Part shown: one piece after another, positions 1 through 7,871 of the stretch
How the letters are laid out: each line of letters begins with the position of its first letter
How positions within the stretch are numbered: the stretch's first letter is position 1
Assembly (NCBI GenBank): GCA_020630395.1
Contig: JAHDBM010000014.1
Location: 10,185 to 59,083 of the forward strand
DNA from: Flavobacteriales bacterium
GTDB lineage: Bacteria > Bacteroidota > Bacteroidia > Flavobacteriales_D > CAJJDF01
Length of the DNA stretch: 48,899 nucleotides
Direction of reading: 5' to 3'
The notes under the pieces: model-generated
Database searches by the model: none
What the model was told of the DNA's origin: nothing
The model's input: only the letters and a program-made list of their open reading frames with translations
Position numbers and translations under genes: made by a program

Positions 1-2305
1 AAGCTAAAGGCGATCCAGTACCACCATTATTGGTATACCAAGAAATAGTACCTCCGGAACATCCAGTAGCAGATAAAGTTGAATTTTCTCCAGAGCAAAT
101 ATTACTAGGAGAGGCTGAAGCTGATGTAGGGGCAGCAGGAAGAGCAGTAGTTGTTACACTAGCTGTAATACCAGAAGAACTTTGACAAGATCCGACTTCA
201 CAAAAAGCATAATACGTTAATGTTCCGGGACTTGCAGGAGAAATGGTAGTGCTAGAAGCACCTCCAAAAGCTAAAGAAGTTCCATTACTGTTATTATACC
301 ATCTTAAAGTACCAGTAGGGCATGTACCGCTAAAGGTAGTACTCTGTTGGAAACATATAGTGCTTGGACTTGCACTAGCACTTGATGGAGCTGCAGGTGA
401 AGGATTAGCAGTAACTTGAGAGTTTGCAGAGCCAGTACTTCTACAACCTGAAGAATTTACAGTAAAATAATAATATGTTACAGTTCCTGGTGATGAAGGA
501 GTAACTGTATATGAAGTCCCTGTGTGAATAGGTGACCCAGATCCAGATGGATTAGTATACCATTCTAAAGTTGTTCCACCACTACCAACTGACCCTGTTA
601 TTGTAACTGATTGACCTACACAAGTAGTGTAGTCTCCAGGTGAAGAAGGATTTCCAGGTGCAGGATTAGCAGTAACTTGAGAGTTTGCAGAGCCAGCACT
701 TCTACAGCCTGAAGAGTTTATAGTAAAATAGTAATATGTCACAGTTCCTGTTGATGAAGGCGTAACCGTATATGAAGTCCCTGTATGAATAGGAGAACCA
801 GAACCAGATGGATTGGTATACCATTCTAAACTTGTTCCACCACTTCCAACAGATCCAGTTATTGTAACTGGTTGACCAACACATGTGGTATAATCTCCAG
901 GTGATGCAGGGTTTCCAGGAGTGCTTCCAATTGTAAGGGTGTAAGTGTCTGATCCACAACCGTTAGACCCTACAAGATCAACAGATACAGTATATATTCC
1001 AGGAGAGCTGTAGGTTACAGGTGGAGGATTTCCACTTGTAGAAGAGCTTGGGCTTCCACCTGGAAAACTCCATGAATAACTAGGTGAATTTACACTAGTA
1101 AGAGGAAAGCCAAAATCTACCGAATTACCTACACAGGTAGATCCAGATGGAGGAAGTATTGAAGTAGATAAGCTATTTAAAACAGTAAAGCCAGTTGTGT
1201 TATTAGTTACACACCCGTATATATTTGTGTAAGAATAATTGACGACTATTGATCTATTACTGCTAACTAGTGGAGCTGTATAGGTATTTCCGCTTATAGT
1301 TCCACCTCCCGAAACAACAGACCAAGTACCACCAGATGGAGTAGCCGAAAGTGTTTTGGTTTGGCCCTCACAAATAGATCCAGAGTTCCCGCTTGTATTT
1401 GTGCTTGAAGTAGGTAAAACTGTAAAACTAATCTCATCAAAACATCCTGCTCTAGTATATCTTATCCTTCCTGTAGTTGGGCTACCTATATTTCCAGGAG
1501 TATAATTTGATGAAGAAGCTCCAGTTGCTGTAACTGTTCCTCCTCCACTTACTACTGACCAAGTGCCTCCTGATAAATTTGCTGTGAATGATCGAGTAGT
1601 GTTTTCACACATTGAAGAAGTAGAACCTGAAATTGTTGGTGTTGATTGTTGTGTTGCAGTTGCACTTGAACCGACTGAGCCTAAACAGGATGTATAACAA
1701 AAAGGATAATAGGTGGTTGTTCCAGATGGAGAGACAGATGACCCTGTATAAAATGTGCCTGTACCACTATTATTAGTATACCATCTTAAAGTTCCAGAAC
1801 CACATGTTCTTGAAGGAAAATTAAAAGATCCTCCAGTACAAAAATTCCCTGATCCACCAGACCCAGTTGGAGTTGGCGGGTTACATGGTGAAACAGTAGT
1901 GTTTCTTGTAGAAGAAATACCTCCACCAGGACAACTAGGTGAACATGTTGAGCTACCCCATTCCCAACTGTAAGAAAATGCACTACTTGAGCCAGAGTTG
2001 TATGTCACAGATATTGAACTACTAGTTGGGATTGTGTGTGTTCCAGGACCATATGTTCCAAATCCAGAAACACTTATATTCCCACCAGACGGAACAGTTA
2101 TAAACCAAAAATTAGGGCTATTACAACTTTGACAAGAGCTACAGCCAGATCCTAAGCCATAGCTGTAGGTGCTGCCAACAGTTCCAGTTGTTGGTCCACT
2201 TACAGAGCATGCTTGAGAATTTCCATTTAGAGAAATTAATGAGCATAAAAATACCACTAATGATAATTTTATGATTGAAAATAAGTATACTTTATTCATG
2301 TTCAT
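1..2305 (-). CDS. Giant secreted Ig/PKD-repeat adhesin, N-terminal part (3' end outside window)
   Basis: An uninterrupted minus-strand frame runs from an ATG at 2303-2305 off the left edge (768 codons seen, no stop). A second in-frame ATG at 2297-2299 is an equally good start. A signal peptide (hydrophobic LSLVVFLCSLISL, cleavage after NSQA) leads into a Ser/Thr/Gly/Pro-rich ectodomain. Visible are Ig-like modules with the phrases GGTWSVVSGGG (twice) and LRWYTNN/LEWYTN, one PKD-like module (YSWSFPGG...GIYTVSVDL), and two adjacent near-identical 87-residue modules. An early Cys-rich stretch (GCSSCQSC) may form disulfides. Such modular proteins in Bacteroidota are usually T9SS-exported surface adhesins, but the sorting domain that would prove this lies outside the window. 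The product is inferred from architecture only. Confidence 0.8.
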   Translation of the reverse strand, partial: MNMNKVYLFSIIKLSLVVFLCSLISLNGNSQACSVSGPTTGTVGSTYSYGLGSGCSSCQSCNSPNFWFITVPSGGNISVSGFGTYGPGTHTIPTSSSISVTYNSGSSSAFSYSWEWGSSTCSPSCPGGGISSTRNTTVSPCNPPTPTGSGGSGNFCTGGSFNFPSRTCGSGTLRWYTNNSGTGTFYTGSSVSPSGTTTYYPFCYTSCLGSVGSSATATQQSTPTISGSTSSMCENTTRSFTANLSGGTWSVVSGGGTVTATGASSSNYTPGNIGSPTTGRIRYTRAGCFDEISFTVLPTSSTNTSGNSGSICEGQTKTLSATPSGGTWSVVSGGGTISGNTYTAPLVSSNRSIVVNYSYTNIYGCVTNNTTGFTVLNSLSTSILPPSGSTCVGNSVDFGFPLTSVNSPSYSWSFPGGSPSSSTSGNPPPVTYSSPGIYTVSVDLVGSNGCGSDTYTLTIGSTPGNPASPGDYTTCVGQPVTITGSVGSGGTSLEWYTNPSGSGSPIHTGTSYTVTPSSTGTVTYYYFTINSSGCRSAGSANSQVTANPAPGNPSSPGDYTTCVGQSVTITGSVGSGGTTLEWYTNPSGSGSPIHTGTSYTVTPSSPGTVTYYYFTVNSSGCRSTGSANSQVTANPSPAAPSSASASPSTICFQQSTTFSGTCPTGTLRWYNNSNGTSLAFGGASSTTISPASPGTLTYYAFCEVGSCQSSSGITASVTTTALPAAPTSASASPSNICSGENSTLSATGCSGGTISWYTNNGGTGSPLA
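402..923 (-). repeat. Tandem 261-bp (87-residue) coding repeat, two units
   Basis: Units 402-662 and 663-923 are offset by exactly 261 bp and differ mostly at third codon positions. Each encodes an Ig-like module starting around SPGDYTTCVGQ and ending SGCRS-GSANSQVTANP. They lie within the adhesin gene. Confidence 0.85.
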
Positions 2306-2443
2306 TTAATTTAATACACATTACCCGTACTTTAAAAATAATGTTTTTAATCTTGGGTTTAGATTTTTTTTATTTTTTAAAATTAAAAGGTTTCTTTTTT
2401 GTGTTAGAATACAATTTTTAACAGTTAAAATGCATTATCATTT

Positions 2444-2451
2444 TAAATTTG
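2444..2451 (+). promoter_or_regulatory. Candidate -7 element (TAAATTTG)
   Basis: This matches the Bacteroidota -7 consensus TAnnTTTG, 37 bp before the start of the zinc-ribbon gene. No TTG is present at the expected -33 position, so it is only a moderate candidate. Confidence 0.4.
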
Positions 2452-2488
2452 AACGGAAACATGTATGTTTACAACAAAATAATATAAA

Positions 2489-3001
2489 ATGAATTACTGT
2501 TCAAGTTGTGGAAATAAGTTAGATAAAAATGCCATTTTTTGCTCTAGTTGTGGAGAAGAAATAGTTGCCGCAGAAGCTGATTTATTTGAAGATAAACCTA
2601 GAGTAAATACAGTTAAAAAAGAATCAAATGATTTTATTACGATACTGTGTATTTTAACACTTGTTGGTTCGGCTTTAGGAGTGTTCAGAGGGTTGTTTTA
2701 TCAAGCAGTAGCTCATGATTTTGGAGGTAATTTAGGATACCATAGAGGATGGATGTTTGCAGTGGCTAATTTGGGTACTATAGCAGGAGCAATCATTATG
2801 ATGAATAAATCAAAAGTTGGATTAGTACTGTATACTGTTTTTCAAGTAGCCTATTTGGCATTGGTTGTATTTACAAGTTTTATCTATGTAGAAGAAGATT
2901 TAGCAGCATTTAGTATGTTAATTTCTATGTTCTTTTTAATACCGTCAATAGCATTTTTAATTATGTATTGGTTGCCTCAAAATAGAGATGCATTACATTA
3001 G
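2489..3001 (+). CDS. Zinc-ribbon membrane protein
   Basis: 170 residues. The N-terminus is a double CxxC zinc ribbon (CSSCG at about 4-8 and again at 18-22, joined by a short linker). An acidic linker follows, then four hydrophobic segments at roughly residues 51-72, 88-105, 110-133 and 140-162, so the ribbon probably sits in the cytoplasm on a four-helix membrane anchor. The zinc-ribbon domain is a common fusion on small membrane proteins, and the substrate or partner cannot be read from the sequence. The gene converges on the (p)ppGpp synthetase gene and overlaps it by four bases (2998-3001), with no terminator between them. Function unknown. Confidence 0.85.
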   Translation: MNYCSSCGNKLDKNAIFCSSCGEEIVAAEADLFEDKPRVNTVKKESNDFITILCILTLVGSALGVFRGLFYQAVAHDFGGNLGYHRGWMFAVANLGTIAGAIIMMNKSKVGLVLYTVFQVAYLALVVFTSFIYVEEDLAAFSMLISMFFLIPSIAFLIMYWLPQNRDALH

Positions 3002-5211
3002 GATGTTCGAGTAACTTTGTTTAATCCTTCTATTTTTTTCATTTTGCTAATTAATTGGTCTAAATGAGCTGTATCATGAACTAATGCTTTAATGGTACCT
3101 TCAAATATTCCGTCATTAGACCCTATGTTTAGAGATTGCATGTTGATATTTAAACTATTACTTATTAAATCAGTAATGGAATGGAGTATACCAAAATTAT
3201 CAATACCAGTAAAGTGAATCTCAGCAGAAAACTCTTTAAGTTTTTGACTTTTCCACATTACCTTTAATACTCGATAGGCATAATGAGACATTAGTTGAGT
3301 AGCATTTGGACAATTATTTCTGTGTATTTTGATACCGTCTTTAATCGTAATAAATCCAAAAACATTATCACCAGGAATAGGAGAACAGCATTTAGCAAAA
3401 GTATAATCTACTTGTTTTAGACTATCATCTCCTAAAATGATGGTTTCACTTGCTTTACCTCCAAATGTTTTAATGATTTCCTCTGTAGATTTTTCCTTCT
3501 TAGGTTCAACTACTTTTACAAGATCATAATTTAACTCCCCGCCTTTATCAACAATGGTTTTTATTTTAGAGAGGTTTATTTTTCCTTTGGCAATTCTGTA
3601 ATTAAGCTCTGGGAAATTTTTTACATTGTAGAGTTTAACTAACTCATATATGCTTTTGTCATTTAGTTTTACTTTTAGTTGGTTGAGTTTTCTTTGAAGA
3701 ATTTCTTTACCATTTTCAGCAATTTTGTTGTAAGCCTCTTTTATAGATTGCTTAATCTTGGATTTAGCTTTAGAAGTAACAACAAAATTTAACCAAGCTT
3801 CTTTTGGTATTTGTTTGTTAGAGGTAATAATTTCAATTTGATCTCCACTTTTTAACTGATGACTAAGCGGAACCAACTTATGATTAACTTTAGCTCCAAT
3901 ACATTTAATTCCCACATCACTGTGTATATCAAAGGCAAAATCTAAAGCAGTAGCTTTGGCAGGTAACATTTTTAGTTCACCTTTTGGAGTAAAGACGTAT
4001 ATTTCATCAGCATAAAGACTTAATTTAAAATCATCAATAAAGTCAAGTGTTTCTGAGTTGTTATTTTCAACAAGATCACGAATTTTGTTAATCCAATTAT
4101 CAAATCCACTACCTTTATCGCCTTTATTTTCCTTATATCTCCAATGAGCAGCTAGTCCTTTTTCAGCTACCTCATCCATTCGGTTCGTTCGTATTTGTAC
4201 TTCTACCCATTTACCTGTAGGACTCATTACTGTTGTATGAAGAGACTCATACCCATTACCTCTAGGAGTTGTTATCCAATCTCTTAATCTATCAGGATTT
4301 GGACGGTAATAATCGGTTACGATAGAATACACTTTCCAACAATCAGCTTTTTCATCACTTACAGGAGTGTCTAGAATAATTCTAATAGCAAAAATGTCAT
4401 AAATTTCTTCAAAGGAAACATGTTTAGTTTTGATTTTGTTCCAAATAGAAAAAATAGATTTTGTTCTACCTTTAATACTAAATTTAAGCCCTTGTTTCTC
4501 AAGTTCTTTTTTTATGGGTGAAGTAAAAGAATTGATAAAACGTAGCCTCACATCTTTCGTTTTGGCAAGTTTAGTTTCAATTTCTTGATATTCTTCTGGT
4601 TCTTTATATTTTAAACTTAAATCTTCTAATTCTGTTTTTACTCCATATAAACCTAGTCTGTGAGCTAATGGTGCATATAGAAAAAGTGTTTCCGAACCAA
4701 TTTTAAGTTGTTTATCTCTACGCATAGAACCAAGGGTTCTCATATTGTGTAGCCTATCAGCAAGCTTTATAAAAATTACCCTAACATCATCTGGTAGGGT
4801 GAGGATCATTTTTCTGAAATTCTCTGCTTGATCGGAAGTGCTAAAATCAAATACACCTGATATTTTGGTTAATCCATCAATTATTTGTCGTTCTTTTTCT
4901 CCAAAAAGAGATTCAATATCTTCGAGGGTAATTTCGGTATCTTCAACAGTATCGTGAAGTAATGCGCAAACAATAGACGTAACGCCTAGACCAATTTCTT
5001 CAGCACAAATTCTGGCAACAGCAATGGGATGGGTAATGTAAGGTTCTCCCGATTTTCTTCTCATGCTCATGTGAGCATCAGCAGCAACATTAAATGCTTT
5101 TCTAATTCGTGCAGTATCTTCAGGGGTTTTCCGTGCGTGTTTAGAAGCTCTTAAAAGACCTTTGTAGGCATTTAAAATTATTTTTTTGTCACTTTCAGAA
5201 TATTCAGTCAT
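2998..5211 (-). CDS. spoT: Bifunctional (p)ppGpp synthetase/hydrolase (RelA/SpoT family)
   Basis: 737 residues, the usual length for a long RelA/SpoT homologue. In order: an HD hydrolase domain (YITHPIAVA, then the metal motif HDTVEDT at about 86-92); the synthetase domain (GRTKSIFSIW, GNGYESLHTTV, EVQIRT); a TGS domain (VFTPKGELKMLPA); the conserved CC motif (KCCSPIPGD); and a C-terminal ACT domain. In the synthetase the residues before the GNGYESLH block read RLRD. This is the basic R-x-K/R-D form seen in bifunctional enzymes, not the acidic EFDD form of synthetase-only RelA. It makes and degrades the stringent-response alarmone in the cytoplasm and probably senses the ribosome through TGS/ACT. 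As the only such gene visible, it could be the cell's main Rel. The name rel would be equally valid. Confidence 0.96.
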   Translation of the reverse strand: MTEYSESDKKIILNAYKGLLRASKHARKTPEDTARIRKAFNVAADAHMSMRRKSGEPYITHPIAVARICAEEIGLGVTSIVCALLHDTVEDTEITLEDIESLFGEKERQIIDGLTKISGVFDFSTSDQAENFRKMILTLPDDVRVIFIKLADRLHNMRTLGSMRRDKQLKIGSETLFLYAPLAHRLGLYGVKTELEDLSLKYKEPEEYQEIETKLAKTKDVRLRFINSFTSPIKKELEKQGLKFSIKGRTKSIFSIWNKIKTKHVSFEEIYDIFAIRIILDTPVSDEKADCWKVYSIVTDYYRPNPDRLRDWITTPRGNGYESLHTTVMSPTGKWVEVQIRTNRMDEVAEKGLAAHWRYKENKGDKGSGFDNWINKIRDLVENNNSETLDFIDDFKLSLYADEIYVFTPKGELKMLPAKATALDFAFDIHSDVGIKCIGAKVNHKLVPLSHQLKSGDQIEIITSNKQIPKEAWLNFVVTSKAKSKIKQSIKEAYNKIAENGKEILQRKLNQLKVKLNDKSIYELVKLYNVKNFPELNYRIAKGKINLSKIKTIVDKGGELNYDLVKVVEPKKEKSTEEIIKTFGGKASETIILGDDSLKQVDYTFAKCCSPIPGDNVFGFITIKDGIKIHRNNCPNATQLMSHYAYRVLKVMWKSQKLKEFSAEIHFTGIDNFGILHSITDLISNSLNINMQSLNIGSNDGIFEGTIKALVHDTAHLDQLISKMKKIEGLNKVTRTS

Positions 5212-5386
5212 AATGCGCTATACCTTTTAACAAACAAACACTAATCGGTTAATAAAATCCTGATATGATATTTGTTCCTTTATAATCAGTCTATTACTTT
5301 TAAACATCAAATAGATGATGTGTAATTACATCTATAATATTAACTATTTGTATTAATTTAACAAGTATAATTAACCTCTTTTTACT

Positions 5387-6430
5387 TTGTACAAACTAAT
5401 TATAAAACCTATTCTTTTCCTTTTTGATCCAGAAAAAGTGCATCATTTTGTATTTAAAACCATTCGGTTTTGGTTTAAAGTACCTGGATTTAAAGGTATT
5501 GTTAAATCGACTCATCAAATAAAAGATGATCGGTTAAAAAAAGAATTATTTGGATTAACATTTGATAATCCTGTTGGTTTGGCTGCAGGATTTGATAAAG
5601 ATGCTAAACTTTTTGATGAATTAGGAACTTATGGATTTGGCTTTGTAGAGATAGGAACATTAACACCAAAACCTCAAGAAGGAAATCCTAAAAAAAGGCT
5701 GTTTAGGTTGCCAAAAGATAATGGTATTATTAATAGAATGGGATTTAATAATGGAGGAGTTTTAGAAGCAGTAGAAAGATTAAAAAAGAAGAAAACCAAT
5801 ATTATTATTGGCGGAAATATTGGAAAAAATAAAGTTACTCCTAATGAGGAAGCTGTTACTGATTATGAAATATGTTTTGAGGCCTTATTTCCGGTAGTTG
5901 ATTATTTTGTAGTGAATGTTAGTTCTCCTAATACGCCAAACTTAAGAGCGTTACAGGATAAAGAGCCTTTAACAGCATTGTTAAATGGATTGATGGTGAT
6001 AAATAATGCAAAAGATAAAAGCAAACCAATCTTATTAAAAATTGCTCCAGATTTGACAAATGAGCAGCTTGATGACATTATTGAAATTGTTGCTGAAACT
6101 AAAATTGATGGTGTTATTGCAACCAATACAACTATCTCCAGAGATAATTTAATAACCGATAAAAAGAAAGTAGAAGAAATTGGAAATGGGGGAGTTAGTG
6201 GTAAGCCTGTAACTTCTCGATCGACTGAAGTAATACGATATTTGGCTGAAAAATCTAATAAATCATTTCCAATAATAGGAGTGGGTGGAATTCATAGTGC
6301 AAAAGATGCTATTGAAAAAATAAAGGCAGGTGCAGATTTAGTTCAGATTTATACTGGGTTTATATATGAAGGACCTAAATTGATTAAAAAAATTAATAAA
6401 GGAATATTAAAATATTTTGGTAACGCTTAG
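5387..6430 (+). CDS. pyrD: Dihydroorotate dehydrogenase (quinone), class 2
   Basis: 347 residues. It oxidises dihydroorotate to orotate with FMN and quinone at the membrane in de novo pyrimidine synthesis. The N-terminus ([16 protein letters not shown]) is the class 2 membrane-contact helix and begins with a TTG codon; no ATG nearby would keep this conserved start. Signature stretches are [53 protein letters not shown] (containing the class 2 catalytic serine), ATNTTISRD and [11 protein letters not shown]. Its last 14 bases overlap the acetyltransferase gene, so the two are probably co-transcribed. Confidence 0.96.
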   Translation: MYKLIIKPILFLFDPEKVHHFVFKTIRFWFKVPGFKGIVKSTHQIKDDRLKKELFGLTFDNPVGLAAGFDKDAKLFDELGTYGFGFVEIGTLTPKPQEGNPKKRLFRLPKDNGIINRMGFNNGGVLEAVERLKKKKTNIIIGGNIGKNKVTPNEEAVTDYEICFEALFPVVDYFVVNVSSPNTPNLRALQDKEPLTALLNGLMVINNAKDKSKPILLKIAPDLTNEQLDDIIEIVAETKIDGVIATNTTISRDNLITDKKKVEEIGNGGVSGKPVTSRSTEVIRYLAEKSNKSFPIIGVGGIHSAKDAIEKIKAGADLVQIYTGFIYEGPKLIKKINKGILKYFGNA

Positions 6431-6914
6431 AACATATACTTTAGCTGACGCACAAATTCTATCAGAATATATTAAACACCCTGAGGTTGTGATTAATTTA
6501 AGTGATGGTGTTCCTAATGATTATTCGATTAAAGATGCTGAAGAGTTTATTAATAAAGCATTAAACGAAAATCAATTTCGTTTTGCAATTGAATATAATG
6601 GGGAATATTGTGGAGGCATTGGATTAGATAAAATTGTAGGCCATTGTGGTCATAAACAAGCAATGGAAATTGGCTATTGGTTAGCTAAACCTTTTTGGAA
6701 TAAAGGAATTGGAACACATGTGATTAAACAGATTTGCGAGCTAGGATTCAGTGAATTAAACTTAGTAAGGATTGAAGCAAATGTTTTTGAATACAATAAA
6801 GCATCCATGTATGTTTTAGAGAAATGTGGATTTATTAAAGAAGGAATTCAAAGAAAAGGTGCGGTTAAGAATGGCGAAATTGTAGATTCACATAGATTTG
6901 CTTTAATAAAATAG
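6417..6914 (+). CDS. GNAT-family N-acetyltransferase (RimJ/RimL-like)
   Basis: 165 residues with a GNAT fold. The N-terminal LRTYTLADA strand/helix is followed by the central [20 protein letters not shown] segment, which carries the acetyl-CoA pyrophosphate loop (Q/R-x-x-G-x-G-type, here NKGIGT), then [19 protein letters not shown], the usual C-terminal signature. It resembles RimJ/RimL-type acetyltransferases that modify N-terminal amines of proteins or small molecules; the substrate is unknown. The start is TTG at 6417, inside the end of pyrD. The stop TAG is also the first base of a small hairpin (gcccat/atgggc, 6914-6926). Confidence 0.88.
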   Translation: MVTLRTYTLADAQILSEYIKHPEVVINLSDGVPNDYSIKDAEEFINKALNENQFRFAIEYNGEYCGGIGLDKIVGHCGHKQAMEIGYWLAKPFWNKGIGTHVIKQICELGFSELNLVRIEANVFEYNKASMYVLEKCGFIKEGIQRKGAVKNGEIVDSHRFALIK

Positions 6915-6927
6915 CCCATGATGGGCA

Positions 6928-6978
6928 ACACCTTAAGTGTAACATGTGTAACAGTAAGAGAGCATTGTATTAAGGTGT
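6928..6978 (+). repeat. Inverted repeat with internal gtgtaaca direct repeats, ahead of the HMG-CoA-lyase-like gene
   Basis: Nine-base arms acaccttaa (6928-6936) and ttaaggtgt (6970-6978) pair perfectly around a 33-base loop. Inside the loop gtgtaaca occurs at 6937-6944 and 6946-6953, and gtgtaa recurs at the right arm. There is no T-run, so it is not a classic terminator. It may be an operator or a leader structure. Confidence 0.45.
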
Positions 6979-7000
6979 AATTAATTTATTTTATAAATAG

Positions 7001-7870
7001 ATGGAAAAGAAGGTAAAAATAATTGAGTGTCCTAGGGATGCAATGCAAGGAATAAAAGAATTTATTCCAACAGACTTAAAAATTGATTATTTAAACCAAT
7101 TATTAAAAGTTGGATTTGATACCATAGATTTTGGGAGTTTTGTTTCCCCTAAAGCTATTCCACAACTTAAAGATACAGCTCAAGTGTTAAGTAAATTGGA
7201 CTTAGATGATGCTAGCTCCAAGTTGTTAGCTATTGTCGCAAATAAAAGAGGAGCTGATGATGCTTGTAATTTTGATGAAATTGAATATTTAGGATATCCG
7301 TTTTCGGTTAGCGAAACATTTCAATTACGAAATACCAATGCAACAATAGAACAATCTTTAACTCGAGTAGAAGAGATTCAGGAGTTAGCCTTAAAACATC
7401 ATAAAAAATTAGTTGTTTATTTATCTATGGCATTTGGGAACCCTTATGGAGATGATTGGCATCCAGATATTGTAGCTAAATGGAGTGAAAGGTTGTATAA
7501 AGATTTGGAGGTTAAAATCATTCCGCTTTCCGATACAATAGGATCTTCAACCAAAGAAACTATAACACCATTATTTTCTACTTTAATACCTGAATTTAAA
7601 GAGGTAGAGTTTGGAGCACATTTACATACTACTCCAGATTCTTGGGAGGAAAAAATTGCAGCTGCTTATGAGGCAGGATGTAGACGATTTGATGGAGCAA
7701 TAAAAGGCTATGGAGGTTGCCCAATGGCTAAAGATGAGTTAACAGGTAATATGCCAACCGAACAGATGCTAAGCTATTTTAATAATGGAGGGATTGCAAC
7801 TGGCGTAAATCAAGTCTTATTTAATGAATCTATGCTTAAAAGTACTAGCATTTTTAATGAATTTCACTAG
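7001..7870 (+). CDS. Hydroxymethylglutaryl-CoA lyase family protein
   Basis: 289 residues, TIM-barrel HMGL-like family (aldolase-type lyases that cleave HMG-CoA to acetyl-CoA and acetoacetate in leucine/ketone metabolism). Visible: the N-terminal PRDAMQG motif (11-17; canonical lyases have PRDGLQN), DTIDFGSFVSPKAIPQ, DTIGSS, the metal-ligand HLHTT near 206, and the GGCPMA cysteine signature near 238. The Arg-Asp pair and the catalytic Cys are present. The A-M in place of G-L after PRD means the exact substrate is less certain. It sits alone after the pyrD-acetyltransferase pair and ends one base before the convergent sensor-kinase gene. Confidence 0.88.
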   Translation: MEKKVKIIECPRDAMQGIKEFIPTDLKIDYLNQLLKVGFDTIDFGSFVSPKAIPQLKDTAQVLSKLDLDDASSKLLAIVANKRGADDACNFDEIEYLGYPFSVSETFQLRNTNATIEQSLTRVEEIQELALKHHKKLVVYLSMAFGNPYGDDWHPDIVAKWSERLYKDLEVKIIPLSDTIGSSTKETITPLFSTLIPEFKEVEFGAHLHTTPDSWEEKIAAAYEAGCRRFDGAIKGYGGCPMAKDELTGNMPTEQMLSYFNNGGIATGVNQVLFNESMLKSTSIFNEFH

Positions 7871-7871
7871 A

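Noticed and set aside
402-923. Regular repeats that might suggest a CRISPR array or phage-like repeat
   Set aside because: Units are 261 bp, in frame, contiguous and without spacers; they are duplicated protein domains.
1755-1983. Short open frames on both strands within the adhesin
   Set aside because: The repetitive coding sequence of the giant minus-strand gene keeps other frames open by composition; they have no plausible start or domain.
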